DNA of 64,000 nt. It comes from Pleodorina starrii (lineage: Eukaryota; Chlorophyta; Chlorophyceae; Chlamydomonadales; Volvocaceae). The translations under genes were made by a program, and so were the position numbers. The notes under the pieces were generated by a model. The model was not told the origin of the DNA. It made no database searches and worked only from the letters and a program-made list of their open reading frames with translations. The DNA is taken from NCBI GenBank assembly GCA_030267565.1, contig BRXU01000009.1, positions 1,200,001 to 1,264,000 of the forward strand. Direction: 5' to 3'. Shown here in pieces: positions 21,915 to 34,733 of the stretch (position 1 is its first letter; the number at the start of each line of letters is the position of its first letter).

Positions 21915-23948
21915 TCATCCTGCTGTAGAGGCAGTGGCCACAGCCGCAGCCGGCTGCAGCGAAGCAGCAGCCGGGTGCGGCCCCGAGTGCAGCTTGACAA
22001 CCGTTGGGCGCCCATCGTCCTCCTCGTCCTCCTCGGCATCTTCCACCTGCAGCGGCATCGTTGGCGCGGGAAGGTAAGCAGCGCTATGCAAATAGCGGCC
22101 GAGGCACCCACTTGGCCAGCCTCACGTTCTGCACCAAATATGACGCGCGCAATTCAAGCTACCGTAGCATATCCGTGCCGTAGCTTCACCTCCAGCTCGA
22201 CCATTCGTCTACGCATGTCCTGAGGCCGTTCAACACTCCAGGAGGCGGCGGCGGCCGGCCGGAGGCGGCGGCAGCAGCTCTCCAAGTGACCTCCCGCCTG
22301 TAACGCACCTTGTGGAACATGTACGAGAGTGTGATGTCGTTGATGTTGCGGCAGTTCCAATCGGTTGCGAATTCGGGGTCGATGTAGAAGAAGACGGGCA
22401 TGTCGATGGTCTCACCGCCTCGGAGCCGCTGCTCCTCAAAGCAGAAACACTGGATCTTGTTGAAATAGAAGGCGGCCTTGTCCGGCGTCACATTGTAAAG
22501 CGAGTAGCCCGTAACAGGCTTGTCGCTGCCGGGACGCGACACGGCAGGGCGTGAGCGGGGCGCAGGGTTTAGGTACCACGCCCCGCAATCAGTCAGCAGG
22601 TGAGCAGGCCCCGCACAGAGCGTTAGGATGTCTGTACCTGAAATCGCGCTACCTGTCGTAATAGGATACACCCCCCTTGGGTACTGTTTGCAATCTATGT
22701 CGCGGAGCCCTTTCAGGGCTATCCTCAGACGTGTCAGGGTGACTGCAGCGTGCAAAACGTAAGCTGCTACCCATTTCCAGAACGAAGTGAAGTAATAAAG
22801 GAATTCCCTATGCTCCCGTCCTTGGTGGCTCCAGTGCAGAGCCATGCTCAATCCGTGGCCGAGCCCTGTACACGCTACTATGGCGCTCACCTCTTGTTGT
22901 GGGCGGTGAAGAACACCAGTGTGCTCTGCCCGGGGCGCACGCGGACGTACTCCTGGGTGGGCGTGAAGTCCCACGGCATCCTCTCTGAAACGTCCGCGTT
23001 GAACCAAACGCGGATCTCCCGCGCTGCCGCAGCCCTGCAACGCGGGGAAACGGGTGAGGATAGATACTCCAAAACCCCACGCATGAAGCGCAAGGACAGG
23101 CGCGGGCACCGCAGGGGGTCGACATCGACCTACTCCTCGACCTTGGCGTCCGGAGACTCCATACGACGTTTCAGCTTCTCCTCGACGGTCTGCAGCAGGG
23201 CCGGCGTTGACGTTTAGACGGAGCTAAGAAAGTGGTGCGCTTATGGCAGCACTGTCGCAGTTGCACTTCAGCGAAAGGAAGAGACATCAGCGATACCTAA
23301 GAAGAGACATCAGCGGTACCTAATGGCTGACATAACCGCCACCGTCTCACCTCGCCTGCACGGACCATCCCGCCATAGCCCGTTGCCTGAATGCAGGGAG
23401 GTATGTTGGCGGAGGGGGTAGACACGGGGAGAGAGACCAAGGTTGGTCAACAACCACAGCATCCAAGACCATGCAAGCCGAGCCACAGCAGAGACCAACG
23501 TACACGACCGCACTCGAAACAGCACCTCCCTGCCAAATGCCCATGCTTACCGCACAAAAAAGCCGGTATAGGGGTACAGACGCGTACGAAACCCCAATCA
23601 TGAAGACGGCTGCAGCGCTCTGCATAGCACGAAGGGGACGTAAGCGAGAGTGTACCAGCGGTTGAGGGGGTACCGCCTCGCTGAACTGGCTCGTACCCAG
23701 TACAACCCTAGCTCCGTGGGGGTAAACGGTTGGCGACTTCCAGCTTGAGTCTTCAGACCACGGCCGCCACCTGACCACGCGTGCTCCATTCCAAAGGGAA
23801 AGCGGAAGCCCCCAGCCGCTGTCGTGCACGGTCGGCCCGATGTGGACGCCCCGCTACAAAGCCGAGGCGCCGAGCACGCCTCAAGACTTGCGGGCAGAGC
23901 TTCCGTAATACCTCGCGCCAACAAGATGGCCCCTCGACGCAGCGACAT
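21915..23948 (-). CDS. COX11: Cytochrome c oxidase assembly protein COX11 (mitochondrial copper chaperone)
   Basis: Seven exons: 23948-23697, 23619-23551, 23386-23351, 23189-23134, 23034-22891, 22525-22309 and 22046-21915, giving 301 residues. The N-terminus (MSLRRGAILLARGITEAL) is a basic, acid-free mitochondrial presequence. A membrane helix at about 85-99 ends VSYASVPLYRLFC with the conserved Cys106, and ATGYGGMV follows in a 36-base exon. The matrix/IMS domain shows IRVWFNADVSERMPWDF, YVRVRPGQSTLVFFTAHNKS, YSLYNVTPDKAAFYFNKI, the copper-binding CFCF motif (Cys212, Cys214) and IDMPVFFYIDPEF. The last exon adds an acidic, Ala-rich algal extension. COX11 is anchored in the inner membrane and delivers copper to the CuB site of COX1. 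All junction phases close, including a phase 2 GA|G join at 23134/23034. Confidence 0.94.
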
Positions 23949-24938
23949 GACCCTTAGAAGCCTAGACTACGTATGATTACGCTACGATGACGAAAGGTTT
24001 GTCGATCAATGAACCGCAAGTCCGCAGGTCCGCTTTCCAAGGCGTTCACTGAGACAACGAGGAAGTAAGGTGCCCTGTCAATGGGAAACGCGTTGCGCTG
24101 TAAGTGTGTGTTACCGAGAGTGTTCGTGTGAGCTTTTGCACGCAAGCAAAAAAACACACAGACAATTAAAATCCCCGGATGTATGTCTTTGGTATCATGT
24201 CTAGATAGCAGGTCTGTGGAGGTTGAAGACAAGTTTGCCGTACTGCATTTTGGAACTCAGCTGTGCTAAGAAAGTTCTGAGTTGCTGCTCTGCGACTTGT
24301 TGCTCAGCTGTGACTCTTTGCGACAATTATACACAAACTTTGTAGTATCCATGATGTTAGAGCTGCGCAGCAGCTGCGGCCCAGACAAGTCTGTTCAGAC
24401 TAGACTTCTTACCTTGTAGCGCAAGTCCGCATGCTTGAACGCTAGTAAGGAAAGTGTTAGGTCCAAGTAAAAGATGGAAGCCAGTCAGAATAGCGGAGGC
24501 GACAGCCAGACGGTGGGTGTGGAAGAGGACAGCCAAGCATAATTGCAGGCAGCTGCCGCAAGGGAAGAGAGCCGCAGGCGGTGTTGACATCGCTATATTC
24601 CTTCAACGCAGCTAACGGATGGCCCCTGGGGCCGCGGAGGCGTTGTGGCTGCAGAACCACAAAGCATCAAGGTAGATTTGGTTAAGAGCCTCGTGTCGCA
24701 CGTCTGCCAATTTCTTTGGCGAGCCAACGTTCTACGCGTACGTTTGCCGCAGCTTATTCCCAAGATACGCCCAACGACGACGCCAGGTGCGTCTCCCCGA
24801 CATGTTTCAGAGAACATGGCCTATCGGTAGGCCGGCTCACCCACAACGGCAGAGGCCAATGATGCAAACGGCTTTACGCTTGTTCAGGCCTGCCGGACTA
24901 CGTCAAGTATGTCGGTCATAAGGTTCTGGCTCTAGCAG
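23949..24938. promoter_or_regulatory. Divergent region between COX11 and the kinesin gene; kinesin 5' exons probably here
   Basis: COX11 starts leftward at 23948 and the kinesin reads rightward, so both promoters are in this interval. The kinesin motor still lacks its first beta strand, which should come from one or more exons here. Candidates are ATG 24474 (MEASQNSGGDSQT, then a GTGGGT donor) and a frame ending AAEPQSIK near 24670. I could not close the phases, so they are not included in the gene model. Confidence 0.4.
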
Positions 24939-27900
24939 CACCGGGGGCCGAGAATGCCCACTGGGACTTCGATTTTGTGGCGTCACCGCACACGCGGCAA
25001 AGCAGTTTCTTCAGGGGTAAGGCTCTCAACCGTCCGGTCAGGCTACCAACGGTTTGTCCTTGTGACCTGCGGAATCTAACAGGCCTGCGGTTGATCATGG
25101 GTTGGTGGGTGGTTATCGATGGTTATCAAGGCTTGTATTTCAAGTAGGCCTCCTCACCGTCAGATGTCAACCCTCTGCGCACTCCGTCCTCGGTCCGCAC
25201 AGTCGCAGGCCGTCCGATGGCCGACCACTTCCTCGCCTTCTACAACGCAGCAATCGTCGCCTATGGCCAAACCGGTAGCGGAAAAACCCACACAATGCTG
25301 GGGAACTTGCCCTCCGACTGGACAACCCGCAGCCTGTCAACCGGCTGCTTCGAGGACATGCCACGCGAGGTGGGTTTGGGTTTCCCCAAGTGCCTGAGGT
25401 CACGTCCCAGCAAAACCCGCGTGACGGTAAGCGTCTCACCCATTATACGGGCTCGACAGTAGGTACGTGGGCGACAGCACCTGAAAGGAGCTATGCAGTG
25501 GCCTACGACATACTGAGATACTTGTGCCCTAGGGCCTTGAAGCGCTCTTTTTGGCACATTCTGGACAGCAACTGAAGACTTCTGGAAAAGCCGTCAGCAG
25601 TTTTCCGCGAGACATCTGCCTCAACTTTTTTGGGTTGATGGCTGTTCCGTAAGCATGGCGCGCGTATGCGTGCTCCCGCCCCTCGCACACTGCAGGCGGG
25701 GCTCATTCCACGGGTCCTGGGCTACATCTTCCAGCGCATTGCGGCAGACAGCAGCGGCGGGCCAAACCAGAGACCTGATGCCGGCACGCGGCAGCTGCCC
25801 CTGCCGCCGCCATCTTCGGCACAAGCCTGCACCACGCCGGTCGGTGACAACGCGCGGTCCCGCGCGCGCAGCGGTATTCCCACCCCCAACGGCGGGCCGC
25901 GTGCCTCCTACCTGACTCCACCGCCTGCTTCACCCCAACGGACCCCGGAAACGGTCCTTGCATCCAAGCCACCTTCCGGGCCGTCGTCGCGCAATCAGCC
26001 GGCAACTGCCAGCGGCACGGAGTACCTGATTAAGGCGAGCATGCTGCAGATCTACCAGGAGGTGGTGACGGACCTGCTGAACCCCCGGTAGGCTTCAGGC
26101 CCAACTACGCGATCGTTACAGGTTTGCAGCAGAGTCGGGCTGACTCGCCGATCGACGCTTCCGTTCGCAGGCCCATGCGGCTCCAGATCCGGGAGAGCAT
26201 GGAGGGCGGCGTGTTGGTGGTCGGCTTGTCCGAGGTCGTGGTCCGTTCCGGTACGTTTGAGGTTGAGCGTGTTGCGGCTACTGTTTCCTGTGCATTGCTG
26301 TGGGCAAGTGCTTCAGGAGGCAGGCCGAGCATGGTGTACTTACAAAGGAGTCACGCACGCAAGCTATAATGATAACGAGCCTATTGAGTAACGAAACGAA
26401 CGATGTTGCACTCCGCAACCTTTGTGACGCATAACACGTCCCTGTCCGCCTTCCAGCTGCGGAGGCGCTGCAGCTGCTCCGCGTGGGCACCTCGCACCGC
26501 GCCGTAGCGGAGACAGCCTCCAACTCCGTGTCAAGCCGCTCCCACTGCATCCTCACGCTCCATATGGAGGCCAAGGACAAGTTGGACACGGGCGTGGTTC
26601 GGATCAGGCGCTCGCGACTGCAGCTCGTTGATCTGGCTGGTACGTGCAGCTGGGGTCGGGGCTGACTGCCTAGATGGACAGGATGACCACCTCACCCGCA
26701 CGTGCAGCTAGGCTTTTACTGCAACGTTGTATGGTCGTCTGCAATGTACTCACCATGCAATACTGCTAGTGCCCAAGTGACAGTCTTATGATACCATGGC
26801 AACCCAGCCGCTGCTGCTGGCAGCTGCCTTAGGTTGCTCAGTGGTGTCGCTTTGCCCCGCCTCTCACAGGAAGCGAGCGCTCCACCAAGGGCGTAGAGTC
26901 TGGCAGCGTGCGGCAAAAGGAGACAAACGCCATTAACAAGTCCCTCAGCACTCTGGGCCTTGTCATCTCGCGACTGACGGATCGCACCCGGAGCCAAGGG
27001 CCGGTGCCGTACCGTGACTCCAAGCTGACATTCCTTCTACAGGTGCGGTCGGCACGGCGGGCTTCGGTATACCTGTTTGCCAGGACTTGCATCCGATGTA
27101 CTGTAAGAATTAATCAATTAATCCTTGTACCCCGTCGCGGCGTCCACAGGACTGCTTGGGTGGGAACGCAAAGACCCTCATCATCGCCAACCTCAACCCG
27201 TCGCCTACGTGCTCCGCTGAGACCAACATGACGCTGGGTTTTGCGCTGCGGGCCAAGCGCGTGCGCAATCGGGTGCGTGACACCCGGAGTTACGAGGCCC
27301 GGCGATGTGTCGTTCACAAAGCGCGTCAAACCTTTCTCTCGCTTGTCGTTACGCGCAGGCGGTTGTCAATGAGGACCACCAGGGCGACGCCGTGGTCTTG
27401 CAAGGGGAGGTACGGCGGCTGCGTGAGGAGCTGTCCATCTTCAGGACGATCCACGCTAAGGATGGGCCGCCCAAGGGCATCGAAGCGCTGTCGGCATGGC
27501 GCGATGAGGCCGCCGCGCGTGTCTCGCAACTGCACCAGGCCTTGCAGCTCAACGGCGAGCTCGAGGACAAGCTTGCGGAGATGGAGGCGGCGCATTCGCG
27601 GCTGCGCATGTAAGGGCGCCCATGGGAAGCCCTGAATAAGCCCGATTTCAAGCACACCGCCATCGGTACTTGCCCGTGCCAGATGCCACGCCCAACACTG
27701 TTCACATATCCGCGAATGCAGGGAACACCTTGCGTTGGAGGAGCAGTGCGATGCGATGCGGACCGAGATGTCAGCCCTGGAGGCGACGGTTGAGCAGGTG
27801 CGGCATTTGATGTGGCCGTCGCTACGTGTGGCTTGCTTGTGGCTCATGTGGCACCCCAACACATGGGGCCTTCCTGCGTGTTCGGGTGTTAGGCTGTCAG

Positions 27901-30900
27901 CTGCTGAGCTGTCCAGTGATGACCTTCCTGTCCATTTTGCGTTGATTGACGCAGTGCGAGGACGAGCTGCACGAGCTGCGGGAGCGGCCGACAATGGGGC
28001 AGCTGCAGGTGAGGATGCCTAACGATGGCCCATTAGGTACCTGGCCATCAGCCGTCCTTGCTGCATGCTCTGCGGATTCGTGTTTGGCGGCAGAGGGCCT
28101 CAGCGCATTCACTGCTGTACTGCCAATGCAGGACGTGGAGGAGCAGCTGCACCTGGCGATCTGCGAGCGGGACGACGCACGGGCTCAGCTCACAGACGTG
28201 GAGGAGCAGAATCTGCAGCTCCATGAGCAGTGCTTGCAGCTGTCAGGTCTGCTGCAGACCTACCAGAACCGCGAACTGGGCGCTGACCAGGCCGAACAGA
28301 GCTACGAGCACATGGCAGGGTTTGGCAATGAGCCAGGGGACCAGGAGCTCGTCGGGACTGTGCCGCGGTCGGACTACGTCGCCCTCCAGCTGGCATACGC
28401 TCAGCTCAAGCAGTCGTACGATTCCCTTGTGGAGCAAAGCCACCAGCTCCTGTCGCAGCACCAAGCAGCTGTGTGCTCCTTGGAGGAGGCGAGCGTCGCG
28501 AGAGCTGAGGAGGCTTCGGTGGAGCACGAAACCGGCGGCCCGCAGCGCAGACAGCAGCACCGGTATTACCTGGCTGACTCCTGCCTTGTTTCCGGCGGCC
28601 TGGAAGCCGTGATTGAGGCGGTGGACGAGGAGTACGACGGCGAATGCGGCGATGAACGCCTGGAGCGGCAAGCCCAGGCGGCTCCTGCTGAAGCAGATTC
28701 CCCAAGTGAGCAAGTGCGCCTCGCCAGCCCGGCATCACTCGGCGGCGGCTCGGCCACGGCAGACAGCACCGCGAGGTTGTCCCCCGTCCTACCATCGACG
28801 GCGCACTGCGCTGAGCAGTCGGTTGACGTATCCAACCAGATGCGCCGGCGGTGCCGCAGCCAGGGCAGTGGCCACGATGCGCCGGCGGGTGATAAGGGCG
28901 TGGCCGAAATTGTGGTGCTGCGACGGTCTGCGCCGGGCAGCCCTCTTGACAGCCACCGCAGCTGCGATTCCGCCCCGCCTTCGTTCAGTCTTACCAACAT
29001 CCGCCAGCTTGGCCGGCTGGCTTGCTCGGGGCTGCAGTGCGAGGTCAGCGGTGCCATCTTGGAGGAGGACGGCAGCGATGCAGCTGAAACCAGGTCATTG
29101 GGCACCCTCGTGCGCGTTAATCCACTCTTCGAGTGCCGTAACGGCGAGGAGCGCCTGCCCACCGCCGAGCGCGCGGAGGCGTGCACAAGCGCGGAGAAGA
29201 TCAACAGCAGCACGCAGGCTCCCAAATGCACGGGCTCGGCGGAGGCACCGGTCGGGTCGGATTTGCTGGTGTGTGAGCTGCCCATGCCGCCGGAGGCCCA
29301 GCTGGCGCAGGAATCACCGCGGCCGCAGGGTACTTTCCGCAGCGCCGACAGCTCGGACAGCACCGCGGGCATCGTCCGGGAGGGATCCGGTGGCGACGGC
29401 CAGGCCGCGAAGTCTGTCCTGTCAGACGCCCGCGACCGGGCTCTGCACGAGATCCAGTCGCCTAACACGCTGGTGATTACAACATCCGAGCCGCGGCATG
29501 GCAAGATCAATCTTCAAGCTGATCCGAGCCTCACAGCGACACCGTGCAGCCATCCGGTTTGCGCTGATGCTGAGCGCGCCTCCGGCGCGACGCCACGCAG
29601 TCGTGGCGTCGACGCGGCCAAAGGCCTATCGTCTCCGGTGTTCAAGTTCGACGGCTTTGGCGGCGCCTCGAATGCCCCCATGCGCAGTGCCTCCAGAGCA
29701 AACAGCGTGTCGCGTGCGACACGGTCGGCGTTGCGTTCTTCCTCGCCGCTCCTGACCTTTTCGATATACAACGACGAGAATGCGTGCGCGCCATACAGCA
29801 GCATCGCTGGACCTCCCCAAGGGTCCTGTGGCAAGCTGTTGCGGTCGCCATGCGTCACAGGAGTCTCTGGTCCACCCGCTCTGGGCTTGCGCCCGTCCCA
29901 GCCCGCATCTTGCTACAGCCGGGGCCGTAGCCGTGATGCTACCCACGGTGTCTCAACCGTCAGCCAATCTGCGAACACGTCTGCGCGTGAGGCGAACGGC
30001 TGTGGGCAGCGTGGCTTCTCTGCGGGGCTCGTCCCTGGCGGTGCTCTGGATGATGTGGCGTCACGCGGTTCTCCGGTGACGGAGCAACGCGCCGACCCCA
30101 GCCGGCTGCACGAGGACCAGCTAGTGGAAGGCGCGCTTTGCAGCAGCATGACCGCGCCGGTTGCGTATCACATGCAGAGGGCTGCGCTCGAGGTACGGGT
30201 CGCGGTTTGGCGGCGAGGCGGGGACGAGCCGGGAGTGGGTTGGGGCGAGGTGGCTAGTTTAGCGGGTGGGCGAGATGATGGCCGGGGTGGATTGGACAGG
30301 CTGCTGAAATGACATTCGACTTCAGCTTGGCGTGCCGCACAATATTCAGTCCATACGGTAGCCCTGATTCGTTTGTTCACGTTCTATCTGCAAACCTCTG
30401 ACCGCCGTGATATCTGTTTCGGTTGCCCAAGGTTGCTCAGGAGAATATCGCTCAGCTTGAGGAGGAGCTGGGCCGGAGGCTTCAGGTCAGCGCCCGCACG
30501 AAATCAGGGGCTGGGTTTAGATCTTGGTGCTGCTGTGACCCGTGAAGATAGTGTGCGCCGATGCCAAGTGAAGCGCACTGTGTAGCAATCTCGATCAGGT
30601 AATGCGTTTGCTACTGTTAACGAATGGGGGCGTGTCTGAAGGTGTAGTTGGGGCAAGCTGCCAACAACTGTTGCTCGTCGTCGCTTCCCATGCAGGGCGA
30701 GATGCATTTGCGCATGAAGCTACAGGAAGCTCTGACGGATGCGCAAAGTGCTAAGACCCAGGTGAGGCGGGAAGCAGTTCTTGGGCCATGGTCAGCGAGT
30801 ACGGGCCGGCGGGTCGTGACGCGCAACGGGTCGTACGCCTTCCGTTATGATGTTCTGTGCCCTTTACCCTGCAGGCGGCGAACCTGCTGGCGTTGAACAG

Positions 30901-33561
30901 CGGCCTGATTGAGGAGGTCCAAGAACGGGACGAGAGGCTTCGCTGCTTCGAGGACCTGGTGGCAAGGTGAGTTGACGCTTTTCACGCACAGCCCGCCCGC
31001 AGTGCGTCAGTCCCCAAAGGAGGCATCTGTCGCCCGCTCCGTGTAATGGTCGTTAATGCCGTTGGTTAGCGCGCTTTGGACGTCGAAAATTGATTGAACA
31101 AATTGAGTCTGGGTTTGCGCCATTGCTGCCGCTGTTGTGGGGGCCTTCACAGACAGTGCTGAGCGCACGGCCGCTGACATCGGCCTAATGAACATAAAGT
31201 GTTGTCTGCTTAGGTAACGCCGAATTTTATCTTCCGTCCAGGCTGTACGGCGAGATGAAGACCATTCTGCGACAGGGACTTCATGAGCTGGCTACCCCCG
31301 TCCAGCATGCGCGCGCGGGCACGGCAAGGGCAGCATCGCCGTCAGTGTGCACACCTACAGGGGACGATGAGGCTGCTGCGGTCACCGTGCACATAGACAG
31401 TGACCCGGCTACCGCATCGCCAACGGAGCGCCCGCGCCTCAAGCAGAGCTACGAGACTGGCCCGGGCAGCCCTTTCAGCTTCGGCGCGGACGCCACGCCC
31501 CAGTACTCCATTCCCGCTGCAGCCCGCTTCCCTGCGCAAGGGAGCGCCGCTCCGTCACCCATGCAATCCGGCGGGTCCCGCGATGTCGAACTGGTGCCCA
31601 GTCCACTTGGGCTGATAATCGGTTCCGTCCAAGTGGAGGGGCCTAACTCTGCCATGAAGATGGGTCTGATGCTGCTCCTTGCCAAGCTGCGAGACGGGTC
31701 AGTTTATTTCAGATTTGTACATGTCACTTTTACCACGCGCACACGTCGACCCGAGCCTACTAGGGCCGGTCGGCACGAAGCTGAGGGCTATAGGGGTAGA
31801 TATGTAGAGATTCTTCACGCTATACAGGCCCTTTCTGCCCCTTTTACTTCTGCTGCGCTATTATGTTCGCTCAACCTTCGTCTGTCCTGCATCAGGCTTT
31901 GGGAGCGCGACCAGCACGTGGCAACGCTGGAGGCAGAGCTTGTGGAGGCACGCTTGCGGCTCCAGCACTTGGAGCAGGAAAATCAGAAGCTGCAAGAGGC
32001 CTGCCAGCACGGCGCGTCGCGGCCTACCGCGGACGACGAGGCCGGGCGCACCAACCAGGCCGCCAACACTGGTGCTGTTGGGCCCATCGACACGGTTCTG
32101 GCCATTGACGGAGACCGCATTGACGAACACGGCTTCATCGCGCCGCCATCGCCAGCAGGGTAAGGACCTGTCTCTTCGTAGTAACCGACGACTCCTTAAA
32201 TTAGAATGGGGTATTGTGTGGACTTTGTTTGAAGGGTTTTCTCGTACTCCGCCTCTTGGCTACATGAAAACATTTGTAACCGTGGCTTAACCCTCCTTCC
32301 CGTGCCGCCCGCTTACCGTGCAGCTCCGACTCTGATCCTCACCTACCTGCGCCATGGAGCGCCAGCGTTGATCAGACTAGCCAATCCTCTCCACCGGGTT
32401 CCAGCACGAGGCGAGAGGCCAGCCTGCAGGCCCAGCTCCAGAGCCGGGACATTCAGGTATTTGAGCTGCTCGAGCGCAACGAGCAGCTGGAGGCGTCCCT
32501 GCAGGCAGCCACGACGGACCGCGACAGTCGCGTGGCGGAGCTGCAGACCCACGCCACGCGCCTGGCGAACAGCCTGCAAGCGCAGCTGTGGAAGAGAGAC
32601 GCGCAGGTCACGGACCTGCAGAACCAGGTCGTGGACTTAGACGCGTCGCTACAGCGTGCGACCGCTGAAGCGGTGCGCTACAGGCAGCAGTGCATGGAAA
32701 CTGTGGAACAGTGCGAGCGCTACGCACTGGAGCTGCGTGGCTTGGAGCGCAGGGAGGAGCTTCTAATGAACAAGCTGAGGTGTGAGCGGCTGGGCAACTC
32801 GCGGGATCTAGGTCGGCCATGTTCATTTTCCGAATGGTGATCCATCATAGGCACTGAAGTGGGCCGAAGGATGCTGTATACCCGAGAAGCAGTAAATGCG
32901 AGAGATGGCGCAGCTCGGGGGTGCCTCTCATGTTGACATTTGCACTTGCGGCCGTGGTTTGACCTTCCGTGCTTCTTGCGCCTTTCTGTCCACCAGGACG
33001 CTGGAGATGTCGCTCATGCACCGCGGCCAGGAGGTTGACGGGCTACGGGCCGAGCTGGCCAACACCACCGAACAGCTAGCCGGTATGCGCGATAAGGCCA
33101 TGGCGGCGGAGGTGGATGCGGCGCACGCGCGGCAGGCTGCTGCGTCACTGGAGGACCAGCTGGAGGACCTGCGGCGCAATATCCGGCTGGCGCAGCAGCC
33201 TCTACCGCCATCGCATCGCCAGCAGCCCCCAGTCTCGCACTACGTTGCGACCGTGCGACCAACTGGCGTGAGTGCCGGTGGCGCGGCCCCCGGCGCCTGG
33301 CCTCCGGGTCAAGGCCCGTACCTTAACAACTCCAGGAGCGACGGCGGCGCTGTGGGGAGTCACGCCATGACGTACCAGGCGCCGGGCCTGGCGCCCGCGG
33401 AATTCGGGCCCATGGTCCACGACGTCGGGCATATGACCGCGGGGGCGCGGCCGCTTGGGCATTTCAGCCGAAACGCAGTTTTCGGTCAGGTGGCGCCCCC
33501 TGCGGCACCCATCAAGCCCATGCCCAACCAGGGCCTTGCCAAGGGCGGTGCGAGCAGGTGA
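24939..33561 (+). CDS. Kinesin-12 family motor protein (N-terminal exon unresolved)
   Basis: Eighteen joined exons: 24939-25016, 25164-25369, 25696-26087, 26171-26250, 26457-26639, 26870-27042, 27150-27272, 27359-27609, 27722-27797, 27955-28008, 28132-30192, 30432-30485, 30696-30761, 30875-30966, 31242-31697, 31896-32159, 32324-32779 and 32997-33561; about 1876 residues. Motor motifs in order: GRPMADHFLAFYNAAIVAYG with P-loop GQTGSGKT, AGLIPRVLGYIFQRI, QIYQEVVTDLLNPR, MRLQIRESMEGGVLVVGLSE, switch I SVSSRSH, switch II LVDLAGSE, NAINKSLSTLGLVISRL, VPYRDSKLTFLLQDCLGGNA. The neck AVVNEDHQGDAVVLQGEVRR is diagnostic for kinesin-12 (KIF15/PAKRP1 class, plus-end motors of spindle and phragmoplast). 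The loop after IFQRI carries a Pro/Ser-rich insert of about 85 residues. The tail alternates coiled coils (LEQENQKLQEA, LLERNEQLEASLQAATTDRD) with disordered blocks, mainly in a 2.06-kb exon. The stop is TGA 33559-33561 after GLAKGGASR. Confidence 0.92.
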
Positions 33562-34733
33562 GCAGGTTGCGGCACGGCAATGGAAAAAGGTGACACAAGC
33601 TTGCGCTTGGGCGTTTACAGTATCGTGCTTTGTATTCTCTTGAATTTTGTTACAAATTCATCCTAAATTAGAATATTACCGCTGTCTTGGTACGCGAGGT
33701 GACTGGATGAATTACAATTGGGCCTTGGGCCTAGTTATACCCAAGATATGTGACCGCAGTATCGAACTCCCGTGCGCCCCTGATGCCCGTTCGGCCGCGC
33801 TCAGGGTCCATGGTTCGGCTCCTGTCGCCACCGGAGCCGCACTGGACCACGCGGCCAACAAGGGCACCTGGGTGCAGCGATTTCTGTGTCGTAAGAATGT
33901 TTCGGTGGACGGCAGCCCCGGACAGGCTGAACACGTTGCCATCTTGACGCCCGCCAAATGGCGCACCAAGGGCATGACGGGCATCGTACTGAGGCAGTGG
34001 GTCAGCAACGCGTCCGGGAAAACCGCTTCACGAAAAGCAGGATAGAGCTGCACTGCAGTCGTGCGATGGCTGTGCGCTTGTCTCGTTTGCCAATGTGCCT
34101 GCAGTGCGTGCGCGCTTCAGCGGACAGGGTTTGTGCCGCGGGACAGCAAGCGACATGAGGAAGGCGCATGTACCAGTGTGTTCTAGTGGATATAAATTGC
34201 ATGTGGTGCCAAACGTTTGACAAGCGTCAGTTCATGTGACCAAATTTCGGCAGGACTTTCAGCATTCGGGCAGCGAGGGTTAGTCGTGGCATGATGTATG
34301 TTCCGCCAAACCAGTGCTCTCAGAGCACTGTGGTTGTGGGGAGGGGCCGCTGTAGATGACCCTTACGTTATGGTGGCTGGTTCAGTGGATCGGCATGCTG
34401 ATGCTTGAGCAGGCTTGTGCTGGGTGTGCAGTGGCACGCTCGCAGGTGGAGTGCTGGTTAAAAGCCCTGTGCAGTGATGGATTCCGGAACTCGATACACG
34501 TCTAAAGCTGTCTTGGGTGATATTTTGTGGGGTTCCTGACAAATGAAGTAGATGGGTGCTCGACATCGTCATCAACAACGGGTTTGTTGTACGCGTACGG
34601 GCTTTTCCAGGCAAATTACACGCCTGCTGGGTACATATCCCTACACAGTGTAAAGATTCGTGTCAAAGTTCAAAGAAAGCCATACGAATTCATCGCAAAC
34701 CATTGTGACTTCGGACAAGTAAGACCTCCGGCC
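33562..34733. other. Intergenic region between kinesin and DJ-1 genes
   Basis: Kinesin 3' UTR and DJ-1 promoter. A plus-strand TGTAA at 34649-34653 could be a kinesin poly(A) signal but lies over 1 kb from its stop and close to the next start codon. Short frames here show no motifs. Confidence 0.4.
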
